This document shows, one piece after another, positions 43,219 to 54,329 of a stretch of 64,000 nucleotides of DNA. Source of the DNA: Dermatophagoides farinae. Taxonomy: Eukaryota > Arthropoda > Arachnida > Sarcoptiformes > Pyroglyphidae. The notes under the pieces are model-generated. The model was given only the letters and a program-made list of their open reading frames with translations, searched no databases and was not told the origin of the DNA. The stretch lies in the NCBI RefSeq assembly GCF_024713945.1, contig NW_027461522.1, positions 1 through 64,000 of the forward strand, in the 5' to 3' direction. A program made the position numbers and the translations under genes. The first letter of the stretch is position 1, and the number at the start of each line of letters is the position of its first letter.

Positions 43219-46200
43219 TTATTGCAGAGCTTTCGTAGGCAGCACAACGGAAAAAAATATACGAGAATATACAAAACCACCTGTCATAGAGAATGTTTTT
43301 ACTACAATTGTAAATTTAATATTATTAAACGGAACGTTTATCAATTTTTTTATATTTTTGCTAGAACTCAAAACACTGCTACAAGAAAAATCCGGAGTAT
43401 GTAACAGTAACATTGGAAACGCAAATATGGTCGAGCCTTCCACTTCAAAAATGCTTGTTTTTTCATAATTATAATATTTTTCTTCCAGTGCATAGTACTC
43501 GCGCCACAGGTCTTCGTTGATTTCGTATTCTTCGCTCAAGTAAGGACACTTTTTGTACTTAATTGTGTGGAAAAAAGGCCATTTTTTTTCTTGGATGTAG
43601 TTTTGAATGCAGTGAAGCATATCCTCTTGAAGTTTTGTGATGCAAGCGGAATTATTCATGCTAGCGTCAAAAGATCGGTCTTCTGTAATTTTTTTTGATT
43701 CGTGGTCACTGACTGATTGAGGTAGATTCTTGTCTGCGTTATCAGAAGTGTTGTTATTAGCGTCCATTGATGTAGTAAAATTAAAATCACTTGTCTTATC
43801 AATTAAAAGCTTAAATTCATCATCTAGGCTAGCTGTTAAGTCTTGTTTTATTTCGTCATTTTTTTCAGATAAATCTATATAAACTTCAATCGGCTTGTAC
43901 ATCAAATGTGAGTCCATTTTTTTAATAATCAAAGGACAACTTAACTCATTTAGATGTTCCCGCTGCATAAAATTAACTACCATATTATTTGACGCTGGAT
44001 TGATGGTAAAAAAACACGTAGCTCTATTTCTTTTTTGACTTTTCAGCATCGAGTTAACTATTTCGTCGAGTGATTCTAATTTCAATGCAGACTTGCGCAC
44101 GATATTTTTCTGTCCACTTTTAGCGTAATTCACAGAACAATATTCATTTTTACTACCTTCGCTTTTCTGATCAGAACTCGAATTTGTTAACATGTTGGTC
44201 AGCTCATAAGGGTTAGAGTACCATTTATCCACATTCAAATTCATTTTTTCAGAAAATTCATTAATTAATCGATTGTAGTAGTCTACGAGAAATCCTTGCT
44301 TGTTGCTAGCGAAGCCAATGTCTACAGTTGGATCTAGAGTGTCTCTGACTTCGAGTAAATTCAGCAAACTTGAATAATATTCAACTTTCACATCATCAGT
44401 GTTTATATAACTATTTAATGCTTTCAAGTTTCTAAACATCGTAATCATATCGGTAATTTCAGACACTAAAGAATTCTGGATACTTTCTGTATCAATCTCT
44501 TCAGACAATTCAGTTAATACTACGTGGTCTCTTGATAATGTATTTGTCTTTGAATCTTTTGAATACAATGCAGCCCATTGAAAAGGACTTTCCACATCAT
44601 AATAAATCACGTTTGGATTGATGTTTTGTAAATTTCGATAAACATTGGTGTGGTTAAACATAATATTCAGCGTTTTATACGTCGTATAAGCCAAATTTTC
44701 GTGTAGCAACAGTTTATTTACTGGGTGAAACGCCACATTGTACTGTGAAATCATGTTATTCATAATGTTTTGTTGCTCTACATAAGCTAAACCGTCAGAA
44801 TCGAACTGGTTGTTATCTAAATTTTTATTGAGGATTTTTTCTTGGATTTCCTCTATATTTTCATAGTAGTCCTCAAGTTCTATGTCTGCAAGCGGGTAAT
44901 CTAGTATTTTATAACCCAGACCTGTTGCTAAACTGTTATATAAATCGCATATATATCTTCCATTGTTGTAGTTTCGCTCGCTACTTTTTACACTTGCATC
45001 TTCGTAGTTCTCGTATATGTTGTAATTGACATCCACACCTGGCTCCCTAGTTTCAAAGCCAAACCGATTAGGAAGTATATAAGTTTTTCGAGTATATGGA
45101 TCCCAAAAAGTCACACTCTTGTCTAAGTTGCGTTGTACTACCCACATGTATGGTTCGTACGGATTTTTCCATGTGGAACCTATGGCAACGTACGCGTCAA
45201 ATGTCATTCCTATCAGTAACGACGTTAACATAATCGCATGGCCCGTAATAGTGCCAAATTTTTGCTGGAATAAACTAGAAGCATACATGAACTCTGTTGA
45301 ATCGCCTTTTATAAATGGAATATTGCTGACGTAATAAAACGCTTGATGGGGCATTGACATTTCATCATTGCCACAAAATGGAGTGATAAATTCATTTAAA
45401 GACTGTAAATAGCCGCCTTTTGATTCTACAAAAGCCGAGTAATAATGCAATATTTCAGTTTTTGGAAACACATATTTATACGATTGATACCACGAAAGTG
45501 CGTCAAAATCCCAGAGTTTTTTGAGCTCTAGTTTTTTTTCATTTTCAAGCATCGATATGTCAAGAGATTCGCTTAGATCAACCGATCTCGGTAAATCAGG
45601 ATAAAAATAAAATTCTACGCTAAGCTCGGAAGCCAGAACAGGTTTATGCATACTGCTTTTTGCAACATCAAAGATTTGGATGTTTTCCAGCTTGGAAACT
45701 CTTGTTTCGAATTTCTCGCTAAACCAGTATTTTTGATTCGTCAGCTTTATCTTTGAATAATCAAAGTAAGCTTCATTCATAAAATCACTGAAACCTGTTC
45801 GCGATTCAAATTTGAAATTTTTATTCAGTTTTGTAAGGGCTATCTGGGTACTCCCTATGTAGTTATTATTACTATTTTTTGCAGTTATGGTTATTGGTCC
45901 TTTAAACAATATTTCGTATGCTAGATATTTACTTTCATACACACTATTTGTATTTGTTTCAACGTTATCGCGACTCAATTTTTTTTCTCTCATTTTGTCG
46001 ACACAGTTGGCATCGACCCAGCGATTGTCGACTAAGTTTACAGGAAAGATGACAGAACCGTTGGAAATACAATAAAAAGTAATGTCATCCCAAGTGATTT
46101 CAAAATACGCCACCGGCCGGTCGATGTTGTATGAAACAGACTGAATTATGTTTACTATTAGGTATATTTTTTTTCCGTTATAGTGATTTAAGTAGTAGTC

Positions 46201-47541
46201 AGTCATGATTTTGCTTGAAAACTTTACGATTGAACTCAGTTGGTACCCGTTGCTCTGCAGTTCTTTAAACTGTGATGCGAATATGTTGTTATTAATTCTT
46301 TTAGCAGTATCTGTTGCAACAATTCGAAACATCACGGTCACTATTCCCAAGAAAAAAACTAGCTCACTGTTATCTATATTAAAGAAGGGAGTTTGAAGCT
46401 CGGAATTGTTTAAAAACTGACCCGTATTTAAATTAAACCGTCCTACAATTTTGTTCTTACCCAGTGCGTTGCTCGAAAAAGCCACATGAATCTCAAAACG
46501 AATTACTTCGTTGTAGAACTGTTTTGCAGTACCTACATATTCATAAGCAAATAGATTTCGATTAGTGCCGTTTTTTTGAAAACGGAACTTAATTTTCTTC
46601 GTACTGTTTGGATTTGTGGGCACAATACAGGTAACGCTGTAATTATCATTAAAATCGGTCAACTCTAAAAAAAAACATAATTATTGTTTTGGTTATTTAC
46701 ACGTACCCGCATCACTGTTATTAACTAATTTATCTGCGAATTTGATCGTCATTCGAGAAAGATGTATTGTGAATCTTGATATTTCATCAAACATCAAGAT
46801 GCAGTTTAAAACAACGTTGTATGAGTTTTTCAGTGGGATCAACACGGTGAAAAACAAACTGAGATTAATAATTGAGCTGAGCTTCATCAATTTGTATCCG
46901 AAAAACGTGTTGGGTTTGTATGGATTAAACTGCCAATACTCAAACCAAATGCACAGCCTATCAATGTCTACGTCGCTGAAGTTGAATTTTCTATCTGACC
47001 AAATTTCAAACGGTGGATCTAAAGATAGTACGGACCGAGCATTTATTGAGTACAGAGGAGTATAATGCTGAGCTAAAATAGAACTTTTATCCAAGTATAA
47101 ATCGTTCAAGTTTTGCTCAGTTATGCCCATTTGGTTTCCAGAGAACGTTGAGAATAAATGTTCGTAACCTAAAATAATTCTCAAAAAAAATTTGGAGTTA
47201 CTGATCGAACAATTTGATATTTGCCACAACTTCATTGTACTTTGCCAAGTTTTTTTTATATTCAACGAATTATTTGCTTTTGCTTTCCGCTTTGCACTCA
47301 ATGCTCTTATGTCGTCTGCAATGCTTCGCCAAGCTTCTGCATCAACTTGCTGTTCTTGAAATTGGTCTACATTATCTATGTCTTCATGTGAACCATTTTG
47401 AGTCGTTTCTGGTGGGATATTTGGTTTTTGTTCGTTTTCTTCAACGAAGTTTGTAGTATCAAATTGAACACCCACGTCGTTGCTGTCAAATAATTTTACC
47501 CCAGCTCCATTGTATAACTCGTTATCATTTTCGTTTCTCAT
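43219..47541 (-). CDS. CEP76/CC2D2A-family C2 and transglutaminase-like protein
   Basis: A large protein of 1,426 residues in two exons (46707-47541 and 43219-46664) joined across a 42-nt intron (46665-46706, GTACGT...TTTAG); the junction reads SDAELTDF. The N-terminal part is acidic, then come beta-rich, C2-like regions. Near 45110-45340 is a transglutaminase-like fold (GHAIMLTSLLIG, DAYVAIGST, VTFWDPYT) like that of CEP76 and CC2D2A. The catalytic Cys is Thr and the His is Tyr, so it looks inactive, as in those families. The relatives act at centrioles or the ciliary transition zone, so a role in a flagellated stage is inferred. The choice between the two families is open. Confidence 0.65.
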
Positions 47542-47772
47542 TGAATTCGCTAATAATCATGGCTGGTCGATCAATATTTGAAATTTAGTTTGCTTTTAAT
47601 AATATCCTTTAAATAATATTTTTTTATTGTGATAAAAATCATTTTAGCAGACATAATTTAGACAGTTGTTACAGACGCTGATAAATAATCACGAATAGCT
47701 TGTTTTTTTCGGCAACACTCATTTCTATAATTTAGATTTCACACTTAATGTGACTTTTGCTGTGTTTTGTTA

Positions 47773-48897
47773 ATGATTGTAAGTGATTAATGATTACATC
47801 TTGGCAGGAGTTTTTACTACCAAGTAGCAATGACAAAATAAAAGCTGAGATAAAAGTAAATTATCCGCTGAATAAAACTTATTTTACAAATTTAGACAAC
47901 GTTCAAGGTTTCATCGATGTCAGATTTGGGGACGTTCACAAAAAATACGAAAACTTTCAGTTGAAAGCTGCATTGCAAGGCTGTTTCAAAAAAAAAAGTT
48001 TTAAATCTCCAGTGCCCAACGAGTTTCTCTATCTCACTAAAATGGTACATTCTGAAGAAGTCATGGATAAGAACGCGTTAAACATTCCGTTCGTTTTCAA
48101 GAATGTCGAGTTCGAATATTCATCATACGACAGTTCCAACTGTTCCATTGTTTACACACTTAACATCGTACTTTTTTCAAACGAAACAGAACTTTTGAGT
48201 CGCGAAACACAGTTGAACGTGTGCTTAACCAAACCGTTTCAGCCTCCTTTAGTAACTAACACAATGTTCAGAATATCCGATTGTTTCGCTGTTTTGCTCA
48301 AGCTTAATCAGAATGTCGACTTGAATGGGTTTCTATTAGTTGAACTTTTATTCATAAATGTTGCTATAAACATAAACCTGTGCACAATGTCCATCATTCA
48401 GAACGAATACCTTGGAGGCAGATACATTAAACAGTCTAAAGAGAGCGAAGTGCCCAACCTTCACAACAAATCAGTTACGCTAACCTCAAATTCTACTCCC
48501 GTACTTGAATACGAAATTCTGAACTATACCCCAATACAAAGTAAGTTACAGTATAAAACACACTTTAGACCTTTCTTTACAGGTGGCCATCCCGCTGATG
48601 AAGCAGAACATCTACCCTGGTCATGCTAACATATTTAATTATTTAACTATTCAACACTCACTGACCTTCGCTGTCGTTGACAACATGCACAGAACGTAAG
48701 TTTCATAGATAATTCATTGTAGATTTTACAAAAACTTAGATATTACTTTTTACAAGTCAGACAAAGCTCTGAACTCTAACTATATTGCTCTGTCGATTTT
48801 TCCAGACGTCGAGTACTTGAAGAAGTTACGTGAATATACAAATAACGAATCACAAGGCAACCGAAAAGAGGAAATAACAACTGCCAACGACAATTAG
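47773..48897 (+). CDS. VPS26: VPS26-family retromer subunit
   Basis: Arrestin-fold subunit of retromer (endosomal cargo recycling). Introns at 48541-48568 (28 nt) and 48696-48722 (27 nt) are set by reading frame and give VAIPLMKQ and then HRTFYKNLDITFYKS, matching the VPS26 stretch that ends in YFKQQE. The N-terminal arrestin half has SYDSSNCSIVYTLNIVL. I favour a start at 47773 with a further 29-nt intron (47779-47807, GTAAGT...GCAG) after two codons; a simple start at 47790 without it would give 350 rather than 346 residues. VPS26C of retriever is a less likely alternative. Confidence 0.75.
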
Positions 48898-49168
48898 ACT
48901 TGAAAAGAGTGTAATGATGAAAAATCAGGCTAGAATAAATAAAATATTTAAAGTTTGAGTGGAGCCGTTCTATTTTTTGAAAAGCAAAAAATTACACCGT
49001 TGGTATGACATAGTCAACCTATCAAATTTAGTTAGACTCCAAAATTTTATTGCTGGTAAAACAAATTTTTATTTAAATTTTTTTGCCAAAGAAAATCAAA
49101 AAAAGAAAAACTAGGAGTAATTTCAACTTTTGCTCGAGTAAGAAATGATATAGTTATAGTTTAAATTC

Positions 49169-50680
49169 ATGAAATTAAAGTTACTAGATAGGAACGATGA
49201 ATTTTACCGTTCAAGTGTTAAAAATAAGCCAACGCTGAGACTAACTAACTATGATTTGGTTAGCAAACCTATGGCTGTCATGAAAGAATACCAAAGAGCT
49301 TTACAAAGCGCCAAAATAGATCGGATGTTTGCAAAACCGTTTGTACACTCGTTCACCGGGCATCTCGATGCAATCAAGTCGCTTGCGCTGACCAACACAA
49401 CAAACTATGATTTTTTTTCTGGAAGTTGTGACGGAGAGCTTCGATTTTGGAACATCTCTAAAAAAAAATGTATCAGGTCATTAAAAGGCATCCACTCGGG
49501 ATTTATAAACGGAATCGTAGCGAGCAGGGACGATAAATACGTCTTTTCCGCTGGTCAAGACTGTAAAATCCACCAATGGAATTTTCAGAAATACTTTGCC
49601 ATAGACAACACTACCAACGAAGAGCTTAACGAGGCTGGCGATATGTTTGAAGACCCAATTACAATGCAGTTTTCTACACTAATCAATGTGACCCCGTCCG
49701 CTAGTTTTACTACAGACGGGGCTATCTATTCCATAGACTACTCGCCATTCGAAGACAAATTCATAACTGCTGGTCGACAGTTGTGTCTTTGGGATGTTGA
49801 AAGATCAGAAATCGTTCAAAATTTTAAATGGGGAAATGATGACATAATATTTGCCAAATATAGTCCTAATGAGCCTAATCTTATTATAACAACGCAGTAT
49901 GACAACTCGATAACGTTTTACGATCTCCGCGTCGGCAACGCGGTGCAAAAATTAACTTTGAACATGAGGTCCAACGCTGCTCGGTTCAATCCCATGAAAC
50001 CCTATATGTTTGCTGTAGCCAATGACGATAGCAATGTTTACAGTTTTGATTTCAGAAACTTCACCAAAGCCAAAACCATTCATGCAGGGTTCGTCAACGC
50101 CGCTCTCGACGTGGATTTTTCTCCTCTCGGCACAGAACTTGTGGCAGGCAGTTTCGACCACACTGTTCGCATCTGGAAAGCAGACTCTTCACGCTCACGC
50201 GAAATTTATCATAACAAGCGTATGCAAGCTGCGTTCCAGGTTCGATATACTCACGATTCTAAGTATATTTTAACAGGTTCCGCAGACATGAACGTTAGGC
50301 TGTGGAAAAGTGAAGCAAGCATGCTTGAGCGTATTCCCTCTGTGCGCGAAAAAAAGAGCTTGCAATACCGAAACGCGTTGAAAGAAAAATACGCGCACAT
50401 GCCAGAAATCAGCAAAATACTCACCAAACGCCAGCTCCCCAAATACATTTACAACCAAACTAAAGTCAGGTATGTACATTCTCAAGCTGAAAAGCGCAAA
50501 GAAGAGAACCGAATTAAAAACGACCCTAAGAACGCTGAACGACAGCCTTTGCACAAGAGCATGATCAGTAAAGTAGCTTTTGAAGGGCAAAAACGACACG
50601 AACTCAAAGAATTCGCTAATGAAGACGACGAAGAAGATTTTATTGAAGAGCCACCTTCAGATTTCAGCGTTAGTGATTAA
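49169..50680 (+). CDS. DCAF13: WD40 ribosome biogenesis protein DCAF13/Sof1
   Basis: Component of the small-subunit processome that matures 18S rRNA. The 503-residue frame begins MKLKLLDRNDEFYR and contains RALQSAKIDRMFAKPF, the conserved Sof1 start. WD repeats follow (GSCDGELRFW, AGSFDHTVRIW, TGSADMNVRLW). The C-terminal helical extension has SREIYHNKRMQ and LPKYIYNQ, which are specific to this family. An acidic tail ends the protein. It is intronless. UTP15, from the same processome, lies about 12 kb away. Confidence 0.95.
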   Translation: MKLKLLDRNDEFYRSSVKNKPTLRLTNYDLVSKPMAVMKEYQRALQSAKIDRMFAKPFVHSFTGHLDAIKSLALTNTTNYDFFSGSCDGELRFWNISKKKCIRSLKGIHSGFINGIVASRDDKYVFSAGQDCKIHQWNFQKYFAIDNTTNEELNEAGDMFEDPITMQFSTLINVTPSASFTTDGAIYSIDYSPFEDKFITAGRQLCLWDVERSEIVQNFKWGNDDIIFAKYSPNEPNLIITTQYDNSITFYDLRVGNAVQKLTLNMRSNAARFNPMKPYMFAVANDDSNVYSFDFRNFTKAKTIHAGFVNAALDVDFSPLGTELVAGSFDHTVRIWKADSSRSREIYHNKRMQAAFQVRYTHDSKYILTGSADMNVRLWKSEASMLERIPSVREKKSLQYRNALKEKYAHMPEISKILTKRQLPKYIYNQTKVRYVHSQAEKRKEENRIKNDPKNAERQPLHKSMISKVAFEGQKRHELKEFANEDDEEDFIEEPPSDFSVSD

Positions 50681-50733
50681 TAAACGTGTTATGATTTATT
50701 AGGAAAATTTAAAATTAAAACTATTCAAACGAT

Positions 50734-51158
50734 TTACACTTTTTTTCGCAGTGAAGAAAGCGGAATATTCAAAAGTTCTATGCACATTTTATCTGATTTC
50801 ATTTCTTGATCGTTAAAGTATAACTGAATCTTGTCGGTTTTCACCCACAGTTTCCAATTGAACCTGTCGCCCCTGAAGGCCTTCAAAATCCCGCTACACA
50901 GAGATTTCTTTTGGCAATATAAACTTTTATTTAGCACATTTTTAATACTCTAAATTACGTAAATTCATTGTAACTTACCGCAAGTCCATTTGCCATTAAA
51001 ACGTTAACAGTGTCTTTCGTAAAGAGTTGTTCCTGATACATCGAAATAACAACGTCTTTGAGTGATTGCAAGATTACTGAATCGAAAAACACTTCGTCTA
51101 TTCTCTCTTTACATAGTGTTTCAAACTTTATTGCATTTTCAAAATCGCTTGAATCCAT
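50734..51158 (-). CDS. Probable TFIIA gamma subunit
   Basis: Two exons, 50979-51158 and 50734-50949, are joined over a 29-nt intron (50950-50978, GTAAGT...TTTAG, phase 0), giving 131 residues. The first exon has a helical stretch (SLKDVVISMYQEQLF, then VNVLMAN) like the four-helix part of TFIIA gamma. The second has FRGDRFNWKLWVKTDKIQL, which resembles the beta-barrel part with its conserved tryptophan. The match is weak and the N-terminus is longer than usual. If correct, it stabilises TBP on promoters. Confidence 0.5.
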
Positions 51159-51366
51159 ACCCAACGCAAACCCCACTAAAAACAATAACACTCATCCTTA
51201 TCGATAATTAATTATATTATATAAAAACCCCAATAATATTATTAAAAAATTGTCATGTAAATGCTGCTTGTTTTAAACGATCTGCAAATAGAACGCTCCT
51301 GAGCAAAACGTTTTCCACTAAGCTATCGCATGAATTTTAGCAGAAAACCTCCTTAGTGACTTAGAT

Positions 51367-54315
51367 ATGAGAAATGATATTGGATTGGATTCGTTTATAA
51401 AAGAGTTGAGCGCTTATTTGACCAAAAAAAATTTAAAACAAAATGAATATAACGAAAATACAACAAATCTGGATATTGACGATCTGATCAGCAAATCAAC
51501 TAAAGATGATGTAATTAAACGAAAACTCGATGTGAAAGAAAGTGACAAAGAGTTAGATGTAATAAACGGCGAGATTAACAACTTATACAAGAGCTTAGTT
51601 TTAAAACGCCCGGAAGCTTTGAAAAAAACTCTTCAATTGCTGTCAGCAAACCCGATCGAAAAAGTTATGTCAGACCCAAAGATAGAATCTTCTCAAAAAA
51701 GTTCTATCACTAAGCCAACTAGTACTAACGCGTCACAGCAAGAAAAAAAAGAAACACAAAACCCTAAAAGATCGATCGAGCCTGATACTAACGAAAACGT
51801 TGATTTTGACCAAAGCAGACCAAATTGTTACACACCAGATATTTTAGCTACGAAGCGAAAGATCACCAATTCTGATGAATCAATAGATACACTTTTAGAA
51901 AGCTGCCACAATGTCGATGCTAGAAGTATAAATTATATTGAGTCGAGCAATGAAATCAGTTCACAACCGGAAATTATACGCCAAAAGGTAGATTTCATGA
52001 TCCTTTTTCAAAATTTAATCACGTCCTTTCACGGTTACAACACGTATTATATAAAATATGATCGCAACTACTTAAGGTATTTTATGGAAGACAATACCGA
52101 GCTTGATTTCAATATTTGCGCCATAATCAACAAAATCGTGTTATGCGGTGGCCTGTATAAATTTGCTAGAGCAGATTTCAACGACGAAAAAGTGTTTTTG
52201 AAACCTGTTGCCAAGTTTACTCGAAAAAACGCGCAAAAAACTGAACTTTATTTTGTACTTTCGAACGGGCAAATATCGAAAAATTTGCTGCCGTCTATCA
52301 ACGATGATTTGGATAGCAAAAGAACACATTTAGTTTCTTTGAAGCTGAAATACAGTGGTAGCAGGATTATCACGAAAATGCAACAGAGTATCGAACAAAT
52401 ATTATCTGACTTTAACGCGTCTAGTGAGCAGCTTTTGCAAGAATATTGTAAGGAAGCTAACATGGAAGCTCTTAAAGATTTGATTTTTACGAGTCAAAAC
52501 TATTGCAATGACTTTTTTAGCCAAGAAAACGTGAACACAACTAACACAGACAAAATGATAACGTACAACGTAGCTCAATCTCTTTTGTTAGCTAAAATTT
52601 TAAACAAGATAAAACCCCATCACAATTTGCTTTCCATATTGGCTAATATACGCCACAAACTTGCGTTGGAAACTCCGTTGCGATGTTTAGAATATCTTTA
52701 CGTCTTGCAACTAAATCCAAACGTAGCGATTTCGCGAATCGCGTATACTTTATGGTGCTTGGCGTTTGAACATTTGGTTGAATCACTTCTCAATTTCATA
52801 ATTGAAAACAAAAACGTCAGCAATGAAGATGAAATTGAATTTATTGATACAGAGCTAATAAGCTGCAATTTCAAGCTTGTTCCGTGTTTCATGAAAAAAC
52901 GCACTATAGAGATTGTTTTGTCGCTGGCTACGTCGTTTCATTTTTTCTCCCAGTATTATGAATTCGACAAATCGCAACTGAACCATTTCAAGCAAGCTAT
53001 TTATTCAGTCATAGCTCAATTCACAAACCTAGTTCCTTCTGAAGATTTGAATGATTTCCATTCACACATCATTCTGGACACAAAATTGAACAATAACATA
53101 ATGACTTTTGCAAACCAGTCTGAAAAAACTTTACTTCGGCTTCATTCAGAGCTGGAAAAACTCCAAGAGATATTTTATACGAACATATACGAACTCATAC
53201 TGTACAACAAAGATGTCGAGATACAAATTCGCACCATGTTTGAGTTCTTACTAGGTCTGAACAATAGTTTTCAAAACAGCTTTCTCGACGAATTAGAACA
53301 CAGACGAGACAGACACAGCGAGGCACCCAACTTATTTAAGCATCATGATGTCGTTGCTAAAATAATAAGAGATAACGAAAAACATTTGCGTAGACAGTAC
53401 CCAGAAGAACTCCTGGCACTAATAGAGACGATCAATTTTTCAAACGCAACAAATCAAAACTTCTGGTTGTACAAACCTTATCTTATAAATATGAAACTGT
53501 TCGACGTTAAGCTGTTTATCTTGATTTCTAAAAACACGTTAGAAAACATTTTGTTATTTCAGTCCTACCTTTTATCAATCAAAGAAGAACACAGAAGGAT
53601 TTTAGAAAAGTTCACCTTGTTAAAAAGATCAAGTAGCCATTCAGATTTTCTAGAGACTAGACCTGTGCTCACTCGGATGAATATTTTGATTTTCAACATG
53701 CTCAAGCTTCTAAAGAAAATAATTAGATATTTGTCAGTAGAATGCGTTGAAACCTGCGAAAAGAAAATCTCAGAGTTCATAAAAAACGCTAATTGGAAAA
53801 CTATCCAACAGGTTCGTGAATACATTGACAAGGTAATATATGAAATGTGTGCAAAAGCTATTTATTACAAAATCGACAATGAAAAGTTTTTGAACACTAG
53901 CAGCGACAAAATCAGCATTTCGACCGATTTGTTTCCAATGCCTAAATACAACCCGTTGTGTTTTAAGAACAACTCATCTAAGCTTACGTACGACTTGCTC
54001 TTTGTCATTAACCAAACTAATTTTATTTTCGACGATATCTACCAAATATACATGACTTATAACGCAGCGAACTCGCGTGACTATAATACATTCTACTACT
54101 ACTCCAACTTTTTAAATCTAGCTAAACATTTGCCAAACCAAACGGTTTTCGATCAAGACAAGCCCAGAACTGTTGACAAAAAAATTTTGGGAAAGTACAG
54201 GCAGTTGTTGCTACAATACCAATCGGTTGAAATTAAAAAACTGAGCGCAAACTACATTAATCTCTTGGAAAAATACATATCGCTGTATTCAAAATATTAT
54301 TTGTCGACGTTTTGA
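51367..54315 (+). CDS. Gamma-tubulin complex protein (Spc97/Spc98 family)
   Basis: GCP proteins build the gamma-tubulin ring that nucleates microtubules. The 982-residue frame has a charged, low-complexity N-terminus of about 210 residues. The GRIP1 region follows (ILFQNLITSFHGYNTYYIK). The GRIP2 region has NILIFNMLKLLKKIIRYLSVE, then a short helix and YIDKVIYEMCAKA, in the order seen in GCP2-GCP4. The exact member is not assigned; size fits GCP2, GCP3 or a diverged apicomplexan form. Its stop is 14 bp from the stop of the convergent KAR5 gene. Confidence 0.75.
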   Translation: MRNDIGLDSFIKELSAYLTKKNLKQNEYNENTTNLDIDDLISKSTKDDVIKRKLDVKESDKELDVINGEINNLYKSLVLKRPEALKKTLQLLSANPIEKVMSDPKIESSQKSSITKPTSTNASQQEKKETQNPKRSIEPDTNENVDFDQSRPNCYTPDILATKRKITNSDESIDTLLESCHNVDARSINYIESSNEISSQPEIIRQKVDFMILFQNLITSFHGYNTYYIKYDRNYLRYFMEDNTELDFNICAIINKIVLCGGLYKFARADFNDEKVFLKPVAKFTRKNAQKTELYFVLSNGQISKNLLPSINDDLDSKRTHLVSLKLKYSGSRIITKMQQSIEQILSDFNASSEQLLQEYCKEANMEALKDLIFTSQNYCNDFFSQENVNTTNTDKMITYNVAQSLLLAKILNKIKPHHNLLSILANIRHKLALETPLRCLEYLYVLQLNPNVAISRIAYTLWCLAFEHLVESLLNFIIENKNVSNEDEIEFIDTELISCNFKLVPCFMKKRTIEIVLSLATSFHFFSQYYEFDKSQLNHFKQAIYSVIAQFTNLVPSEDLNDFHSHIILDTKLNNNIMTFANQSEKTLLRLHSELEKLQEIFYTNIYELILYNKDVEIQIRTMFEFLLGLNNSFQNSFLDELEHRRDRHSEAPNLFKHHDVVAKIIRDNEKHLRRQYPEELLALIETINFSNATNQNFWLYKPYLINMKLFDVKLFILISKNTLENILLFQSYLLSIKEEHRRILEKFTLLKRSSSHSDFLETRPVLTRMNILIFNMLKLLKKIIRYLSVECVETCEKKISEFIKNANWKTIQQVREYIDKVIYEMCAKAIYYKIDNEKFLNTSSDKISISTDLFPMPKYNPLCFKNNSSKLTYDLLFVINQTNFIFDDIYQIYMTYNAANSRDYNTFYYYSNFLNLAKHLPNQTVFDQDKPRTVDKKILGKYRQLLLQYQSVEIKKLSANYINLLEKYISLYSKYYLSTF

Positions 54316-54329
54316 TGCTGCATTATTAA

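Noticed and set aside
50022-50599. Frames on both strands within DCAF13
   Set aside because: WD-repeat coding on the plus strand explains the region.
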